DNA from: a gamma proteobacterium NOR5-3
GTDB taxonomy: Bacteria; Pseudomonadota; Gammaproteobacteria; Pseudomonadales; Halieaceae
NCBI GenBank assembly: GCA_000158155.1
Contig: DS999406.1
Coordinates: 14,084-78,083, forward strand
Direction: 5' to 3'
DNA: 64,000 nt
Below, piece after piece: positions 58,780 through 64,000 of the stretch. The stretch's first letter is position 1, and each line of letters starts with the position of its first letter. The translations under genes were made by a program, and so were the position numbers. Below the pieces are notes generated by a model, which searched no databases, was not told where the DNA came from, and saw nothing but the letters and a program-made list of their open reading frames with translations.

Positions 58780-59802
58780 GTGCGCAAGGAAACCACAAAC
58801 ATACCTCCAAAGCCCCGGGAATGGGAGAGCGTGTCCTCCGCGGTGTTTCGGTCGGAGATTGTTCCCCGTTACAAGCCGGCAGTGCTCCGCGGCCTCGTCC
58901 GTGACTGGCCTGCGGTACAGCGGAGTGCTGAATCAGTGTCTTCGCTACTGGACTATCTCCTCCAACTCGATAGTGGGCAAGCTGTTTACACGGTAGTGGG
59001 TGACCCTGGCATCAATGGGCGATTTTTCTACGATGAGCAATTTAAGGGCGTTAACTTCGCCAGTGTTGGGTCCGCGCTTCGATCCACGGTAGAGCATCTT
59101 TTGCGCGTAAAAGAGTTCCCTACGCCACCTGCCATCGCGGTTCAGGCTGCAAGCGTCAACGATACGCTACCCGGCTTCGCAAGGGACAACCCTCCCCCCC
59201 TCCTGGATGCCCCAACCGAGCCCACCTTTTGGCTGGGCAACAAAGCAATGGTAGCCCCCCATTTCGATGTGAAAGACAATATCGCTTGTGTGGTCGCAGG
59301 TCGCCGCCGATTCACACTATTCCCGCCGGAGCAAATCCACAATTTGTATCCGGGGCCCATACTCAGTGCTCCCGGGGGTGTACCGATCAGCACCGTAGAT
59401 ATTCGACACCCGGATCTGGAGCGCTTCCCCCGCTATGCGGACGCTCTAGAGAGCGCCACACAGGTTGTGCTGGAACCAGGGGACGCCCTGTACATACCTG
59501 CTCCGTGGTGGCATGCGGTGGAATCTCTGGATGATATTAATCTACTAGTGAATTACTGGTTCGCGGGCATCTCTTCGACCGGAGTTTCCCCGAAAGCCAG
59601 CCTGCTCCACAGCATTATGGGGCTACGGGGCCTGCCGGACGCTCAGCGAGGTGCATGGGGGCACTTCTTCAATTACTATTTATTTGATGATATCGATGCT
59701 ACCGAGCACTGGCCCCCGGGGATACTCGACGTCGTCACAAAATTGAGTCCACAGCAAAAAGCATCGCTTATGCGATTTCTGGGCGAGTCGCTACAGGATT
59801 GA
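58780..59802 (+). CDS. cupin/JmjC-like (cupin_8) oxygenase-type protein
   Basis: This 340-residue protein of the cupin_8/JmjC fold has the iron triad HFD (PHFDVKDN near 160) and a distal His in WWHAVESL near 247. A KxxxR-like [22 protein letters not shown] follows the first motif. Family members are Fe(II)/2-oxoglutarate hydroxylases or metal-binding regulators of peptides and sugars. GTG start. It is divergent from fusA2, with 217 bp between, and 25 bp before the HDOD gene. The substrate is unknown. Confidence 0.85.
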   Translation: MRKETTNIPPKPREWESVSSAVFRSEIVPRYKPAVLRGLVRDWPAVQRSAESVSSLLDYLLQLDSGQAVYTVVGDPGINGRFFYDEQFKGVNFASVGSALRSTVEHLLRVKEFPTPPAIAVQAASVNDTLPGFARDNPPPLLDAPTEPTFWLGNKAMVAPHFDVKDNIACVVAGRRRFTLFPPEQIHNLYPGPILSAPGGVPISTVDIRHPDLERFPRYADALESATQVVLEPGDALYIPAPWWHAVESLDDINLLVNYWFAGISSTGVSPKASLLHSIMGLRGLPDAQRGAWGHFFNYYLFDDIDATEHWPPGILDVVTKLSPQQKASLMRFLGESLQD

Positions 59803-59827
59803 AGCAAAGCTATGGGGAGAGCTCACC

Positions 59828-60907
59828 ATGAATTGGTTCAAGCGAGGCGGTAACAAGGATACAGCGGAGCCACCTGCACATTCTGCCGCTGAGGTCGCAA
59901 CGCCGGAAGATTCCCCCGTTCCACAGGCCTCAATCGGCGACCTTGAGGCCCTGACCACGCTGGCGGAGCGCAAAACCCCCGACAGTCTGGCGGACCTCTT
60001 TCTGGTCATGGAAGAACATCTCAACGAACTGGAGCTCGAGGACATTCAGGCGCTGGTAGCGGCTCTGAAGCAACCCCCCCCGCTCATTGAGCGTCTCACC
60101 GGAGGATTGGATGATCCGGAGGAGCTGCGAGAGGCGATTGTCTCCAGCCCCACATTGTCTGCCGACGTATTGCGCGTGGTGAACTCCGCAGCCTTTGCGC
60201 TGCGCAGCCCCATATCCAGTATTGAGCACGCTGTCGCCTATCTGGGCACCACCATGGTTCGCGGCCTGGTCCTGCAAAGCACCGTGGGACAGGTCATGAA
60301 GTTTGAAACCGATGTACAAAAAGCCGCTTACATGCGGATCTGGCGCTCGAGCTACGTGGCTAGCGCCGCAGCTCAGGCCTATGCGACGGCGCTGAGCCTC
60401 GAACATCCCTCGATTCACGCGACTCGCGCTCTGCTGGTGAATATTGGCGATCTTGCACTTATTTCTGCGCGCCCGGAGTTATCTGTGATCTATGCACCAA
60501 AAACCGGGCTGCTCAGTCGGGTGGAAGCCCAGCAACGGGATGTCATGGCTAATTCTGCGGTGCTTAGCTCAATGCTGGTCCGACAATGGAGTCTGCCTGA
60601 GGACCTCTGCGACGCGCTGCGACACTCCCTAACCCCTCTGACCTGGACCCCGGATGACAACGAACGAAGCACTGATCAGCAGCGGGACGACCTGCTGCTG
60701 TACCTCGCCTGTCGCATTGGCGACGAGGTAGCCTACGCAGGGCTCAAAAGTGTTGCTGGTTTTGACGTACTTGAACAGGAGTCGCCGGACTTTTTTTATG
60801 TGCCTGAGTATCTGCGACGACTGGAGCTTGGGGGCCTGCTAAGAGTGCTGGCGGAGCCCGGTCACGGACGTCGGGTCCAGCAGATTATTGAGACCTTTGG
60901 TGGCTAG
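59828..60907 (+). CDS. HDOD-domain protein
   Basis: This 359-residue protein has a polar N-terminal part (1-75) and then an HDOD domain (about 80-280). Helical motifs such as SPTLSADVLRVVNSAAFALRSPISSIEHAVAYLG are characteristic. HDOD proteins lack the HD metal ligands and act in signalling, often with c-di-GMP or two-component partners. The ATG at 59828 follows GGGGAGAG. Co-transcription with the cupin gene is likely. The gap 60908-61071 ends in an AT-rich segment. Confidence 0.85.
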   Translation: MNWFKRGGNKDTAEPPAHSAAEVATPEDSPVPQASIGDLEALTTLAERKTPDSLADLFLVMEEHLNELELEDIQALVAALKQPPPLIERLTGGLDDPEELREAIVSSPTLSADVLRVVNSAAFALRSPISSIEHAVAYLGTTMVRGLVLQSTVGQVMKFETDVQKAAYMRIWRSSYVASAAAQAYATALSLEHPSIHATRALLVNIGDLALISARPELSVIYAPKTGLLSRVEAQQRDVMANSAVLSSMLVRQWSLPEDLCDALRHSLTPLTWTPDDNERSTDQQRDDLLLYLACRIGDEVAYAGLKSVAGFDVLEQESPDFFYVPEYLRRLELGGLLRVLAEPGHGRRVQQIIETFGG

Positions 60908-61018
60908 ATCGACGTCAGATTGAGGCCACTTACGCTTTCATCGCTCCTTCAGTTGGTCCCTGAACACCCCAAACGCCCCAAGCACCGTGCGGGCCCGACG
61001 CCTGTGCGTATACACGCG

Positions 61019-61060
61019 GCGCTTTTTATATTAGTGTATTTATATAAATTAATACTAAAA
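61019..61060 (+). promoter_or_regulatory. AT-rich promoter-like segment with imperfect dyad
   Basis: A sharply AT-rich run of about 40 bp precedes the secreted-protein gene at 61072. It contains TTAGTGTATT and, opposed to it, AATACTAA, plus TATATAAAT. It could be a strong promoter, a regulator site or both. No single -35/-10 pair is convincing. Confidence 0.35.
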
Positions 61061-61071
61061 GAGCTTTACCC

Positions 61072-61953
61072 ATGTCCAAATTCTTCCGGCCCCTTCTTTT
61101 TTTACTCCTTTGCCTGACCTTTCCGACCCAGGCTCAGGAAAGTCTGCGTCCCTATGAACTCGTGGACACCTTTACCGGATCATTGGCCGAGGCCACAGAC
61201 AGTACCCGCAGCGCACTGGAAAACAGTGCATTTGAGGTTGTGGGCGAATACAGCCCCTATGCGGGTGCCACGGTCATTGCGATCACTCACCCGGCGCTTC
61301 TCCAGGCCGCCTCTGAAAAGGAATTCGGAGGCTACGCGGCGGTGCTTCGCATGGGACTTACAGAAGTAGATGGCAAGGTACAACGAAGCTACGCAAACCC
61401 AGGCTATTGGGGGCCTGCACTGCAGGTGGGCTCTCTGGACCCGGTGAACTCCGCCCTCAAAGAGGTCTTCGGCGACAGCAGACCCTTTGGATCAGAAAAA
61501 GGCCTGAGTAACAAGAAGCTCTCAAACTACCGTTACATGATGATGATGCCGAGGCTCAGGGATCATGACAAACTCGGAAGCTTTCCAAGCCACGCGGCAG
61601 CCGTCGCTACCATTCGAAAAAACCTCGAGGACAACTCCCATAGTCTGGTCAAGGTCTTCGAAGTCGCAATCCCCGACAGCGACGAGGTCCTCTTTGGCGT
61701 GGGTATCGGCAGCGGCGATGGAAGTGATAGCGAGGTTATGGGAACTACGGACCGCGGTGAACTGCGGCACACCGCTCACCTGCCCTACGCGCTACTTGTA
61801 TCCGGTCGGCATGCTTATGCCCTGGCCGGCAAGTTTCGCATTGCCCTGGCCTTCCCGGACCTGAGCATGGGCACGTTCATGAAAATTTCCGGCGCGCCCA
61901 ACGCGATTCGAGACAGTTTGGAGAGCCTGGCAAGTTCAGAGACACTCCCCTGA
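61072..61953 (+). CDS. unknown secreted protein
   Basis: I do not recognise this 293-residue protein. It has a signal peptide (RPLLFLLLCLTFPTQAQ, cleavage near residue 22) and no lipobox or membrane helix after it. The N-terminal segment LVDTFTGSLAEATDSTRSALENSAFEVVGEYSPY, with predicted alpha/beta alternation, suggests a DUF302-like or similar small-ligand fold, but I cannot place it. It is probably periplasmic. It has its own AT-rich leader and is convergent with the GGDEF-EAL gene. Confidence 0.65.
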   Translation: MSKFFRPLLFLLLCLTFPTQAQESLRPYELVDTFTGSLAEATDSTRSALENSAFEVVGEYSPYAGATVIAITHPALLQAASEKEFGGYAAVLRMGLTEVDGKVQRSYANPGYWGPALQVGSLDPVNSALKEVFGDSRPFGSEKGLSNKKLSNYRYMMMMPRLRDHDKLGSFPSHAAAVATIRKNLEDNSHSLVKVFEVAIPDSDEVLFGVGIGSGDGSDSEVMGTTDRGELRHTAHLPYALLVSGRHAYALAGKFRIALAFPDLSMGTFMKISGAPNAIRDSLESLASSETLP

Positions 61954-62002
61954 ATCAAATTCGAACAGCAGCAGCAAAGCCGGGGGCAAACGCTCGCACT
62001 GA

Positions 62003-63967
62003 CTAGCGAATGATCTGCTCTCGCTCCCGCTCAAGAAGCTGTCGAAAGTCTTCAAAGGGCAAGGGGCGAGAAAAGAAATAGCCCTGAAAACGTATGCAGT
62101 TTGCACTGATCAGAAAATCTCTCACGGCTTCGGTCTCCACCCCTTCAGCGATCACCTCCAACTCCAGCGTTTGAGCCATGGAGATAATAGCGCGCACAAT
62201 GCTGGCATCACCGGAATCGGTAAGCACATCGCGGACAAAGGACTGATCAACCTTCAGGGTATCCAGCGGCAGCGACTTGAGATAGCGCAGGGATGAGTAC
62301 CCGGTACCAAAATCATCGATAGAAAATCGCACGCCGCGCTCACGTAATGACAGCATCTTGGCCACGGTATCGTCGACGTCTTCGATCAACAGGCCCTCGG
62401 TCAGCTCAAGCTCAATAAGCCCCCGGGGCAGATGATGGCCTTCAATGGCCTCAAGCACCTTTTCAGAAAACCCTTTTTGCCTGAACTGCCGGGGGCTCAC
62501 GTTGAAGGCCAGAGAAAACTCCCGATCACTGAGCTCGTCCTTGAGCCGTGCGCCAATTTCGCAGGCGTTTGCAATGACCCAGTCTCCCAGACGGTAAATA
62601 AGCCCCGAATCTTCGGCGACAGGAATAAAAACGTCCGGCGGAATAAACTTTCCGTTGTGCTGCCATCGCAGCAACAGTTCGGCGCCGCAGATCACCGACT
62701 CCTCGGTGTATTGGGGCTGCAGGTAGAGCTCAAGGCCTGCATTGGCCTCCAGAGCAGCACGCAGCTCTCGCTCCATGTCCATACGTTTCGACAAAGACTC
62801 CTGCATCTCCGGAACAAAAAATCGCAGGGTGTTTCGGCCATCGTCTTTTGCCCGGTACATGGCGGTATCCGCATGCTTTAAAAGGTCGTCCACATCATTG
62901 GTATCGTCCGGAAGGAGACTCACCCCAATGCTAACGGTGATATGAATCTCGTTACCCTGAATATCTATGGGAGCCTCAATAGCGCGACGCAGGGCCTCGC
63001 CACGGCGGCGCACCACAGACACGACATGCTCCGTGCCACCCTCAATATCGGTGAGCAGCGCGACAAATTCATCACCACCCAGACGCGCCGCCGTGTCCGC
63101 ATCACGTAAAAAGGCACTCAAGCGTCGGCCAACCTCAACCAGCAGCTCATCGCCCGCACTGTGCCCCAGGGAATCGTTTACTCGCTTAAAAAAATCCAGG
63201 TCCAAAAAAAGCAGTGCGGCCTGCGTTTCATTGCGCTTTGCCCGCGCAAGCGCCTGGCCTAGCCGATCCTGTAGTAAGCGTCTATTTGGCAAGCCGGTTA
63301 AATCATCAAAGAGCGCCTGCCGCTCAATAGTGTCCTCGGCCTGCGAGCGAAGGTAGGTCATTTCAAGGCCGGCAATGACCGTAAGGTTCACCCGACGAGC
63401 AAAGGCCATCATCATGATGAGATAAAGCACCACCATGAACGCCATCACATTTGTCTCCGGTGAGCCCTCACCAATTAATCGCACCATAAAGGGCAATAGC
63501 GAGGTCGCCAGATACACAGCACTTGCTTCGAAAAACGCCGATAAACTGACGATGCTTCCCGCACACATACCGGCGATAACGAACGCCAGCAATGAATGAT
63601 TGAGCATGTTCTGGGAGTCATAGAGCAGAAAGCCCGCCGCACCCCAAGCCAGGCCTGAAAGCACGACTCCGAGCATCATCTCCCGATACCAGCCTGAGGA
63701 CCTGGCTTCTCGCTGCGCCGGGGAACTCCGGCGATATCGCATCGTGCTGGTTATGCGGTACGCAGCAATCGCAAGAGTAGCGGTACACCACAGGATTAGC
63801 GCCTGACTGTTCTCTGGTCTCCAAAGCAGGTACCCCAGCAGCAAGGTATTTAAAACCACCGCAAAAACAGAAACCGACAGGCTTTCGTAAAAGATGTTGA
63901 GGCGCTCGAGAAAAACCCGATGTTTTAGATCGTCTGGAACTTCAGCTTCAGCCGTCACAGGCACCAC
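62003..63967 (-). CDS. membrane GGDEF-EAL cyclic-di-GMP enzyme
   Basis: This 654-residue protein has six or so membrane helices (about 25-195), an intact GGDEF motif (ARLGGDEFV near 296) for diguanylate cyclase, and a C-terminal EAL domain. The canonical EAL triplet reads ELL (GAELLLRW), but the other phosphodiesterase residues remain: NVSPRQF, ELTE, DDFGTGYSSL, LKVD and AEGVE. Both activities are therefore possible, or one may be regulatory. GTG start near the right edge. No specific sensory domain (PAS, CHASE) is visible beyond the membrane part. Confidence 0.92.
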   Translation of the reverse strand: MVPVTAEAEVPDDLKHRVFLERLNIFYESLSVSVFAVVLNTLLLGYLLWRPENSQALILWCTATLAIAAYRITSTMRYRRSSPAQREARSSGWYREMMLGVVLSGLAWGAAGFLLYDSQNMLNHSLLAFVIAGMCAGSIVSLSAFFEASAVYLATSLLPFMVRLIGEGSPETNVMAFMVVLYLIMMMAFARRVNLTVIAGLEMTYLRSQAEDTIERQALFDDLTGLPNRRLLQDRLGQALARAKRNETQAALLFLDLDFFKRVNDSLGHSAGDELLVEVGRRLSAFLRDADTAARLGGDEFVALLTDIEGGTEHVVSVVRRRGEALRRAIEAPIDIQGNEIHITVSIGVSLLPDDTNDVDDLLKHADTAMYRAKDDGRNTLRFFVPEMQESLSKRMDMERELRAALEANAGLELYLQPQYTEESVICGAELLLRWQHNGKFIPPDVFIPVAEDSGLIYRLGDWVIANACEIGARLKDELSDREFSLAFNVSPRQFRQKGFSEKVLEAIEGHHLPRGLIELELTEGLLIEDVDDTVAKMLSLRERGVRFSIDDFGTGYSSLRYLKSLPLDTLKVDQSFVRDVLTDSGDASIVRAIISMAQTLELEVIAEGVETEAVRDFLISANCIRFQGYFFSRPLPFEDFRQLLEREREQIIR

Positions 63968-64000
63968 CGTAATCTGCTTATCTTGCTACGCTTGTTTAAA

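Overview
The window is 64 kb of chromosome from a free-living, probably marine gammaproteobacterium. It has dense, core-type gene content, about 55 protein genes and no rRNA or tRNA gene that I can see. The syntenic blocks lptM-lysA-dapF-DUF484-xerC-HAD, hemC-hemD-hemX-hemY, trxA-rho-ubiD, gshA-dsbB and ubiK-comM are gammaproteobacterial. A PHA phasin/PhaD pair, a cupin/JmjC protein, a TonB receptor and several c-di-GMP proteins fit the Halieaceae (OM60/NOR5) group; that placement is an inference from content, not from a marker phylogeny.

Layout. 1-434: repeat-bearing intergenic DNA. 435-6.0 kb: PHA granule protein and its TetR regulator, a methyltransferase, a peroxiredoxin with a DUF2855 protein, and a PqiA-like/DASS transporter pair. 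6.1-12.3 kb: moaA, then a tight four-gene run MoxR ATPase, VWA protein, DUF1631, PilZ. 12.3-16.6 kb: RND efflux pump and adaptor. 16.8-18.9 kb: gshA-dsbB. 18.9-19.8 kb: a gene-free, higher-order repeat array. 19.8-25.4 kb: FKBP lipoprotein, ABC exporter, TIGR02444 protein, YheS-type ABC-F protein, GIY-YIG protein. 25.4-31.4 kb: a TVP38/flavin disulfide reductase fusion, trxA, rho with an unusual N-terminal extension, ubiD. 31.4-35.7 kb: heme genes. 35.9-42.1 kb: argH, then the lysine/DAP block with xerC. 42.1-47.9 kb: two P-II genes, a FecA-like TonB receptor behind a Fur-box-like site, amtB, a MITE-like element and a well-formed sigma-54/NtrC control region. 47.9-56.2 kb: ubiK, comM, cytochrome c5, a GST, DUF3080, DUF3422, a phytanoyl-CoA dioxygenase family protein, an outer-membrane-type protein and a two-domain VOC protein. 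56.5-64 kb: a second-type EF-G (fusA2), a cupin/JmjC protein, an HDOD protein, an unknown secreted protein and a GGDEF-EAL protein.

How the parts connect. Nitrogen sensing (two P-II proteins, AmtB, sigma-54/NtrC) sits around an iron-type receptor. Redox and thiol functions recur: peroxiredoxin, GshA, DsbB, thioredoxin, the TVP38-reductase fusion, a GST. Cyclic-di-GMP appears in the PilZ protein at the end of the MoxR/VWA/DUF1631 run and in the GGDEF-EAL protein at the right edge.

The least explained material is the repeat array at 18998-19733 (380-bp period equal to 149 + 3 x 77), the inverted-repeat-bounded element at 45589-45862 with relatives at the left edge, the MoxR-VWA-DUF1631-PilZ run, the Rho extension, and two envelope genes whose signal peptides have no ordinary start codon. 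I found no CRISPR array, prophage or convincing wholly new system.
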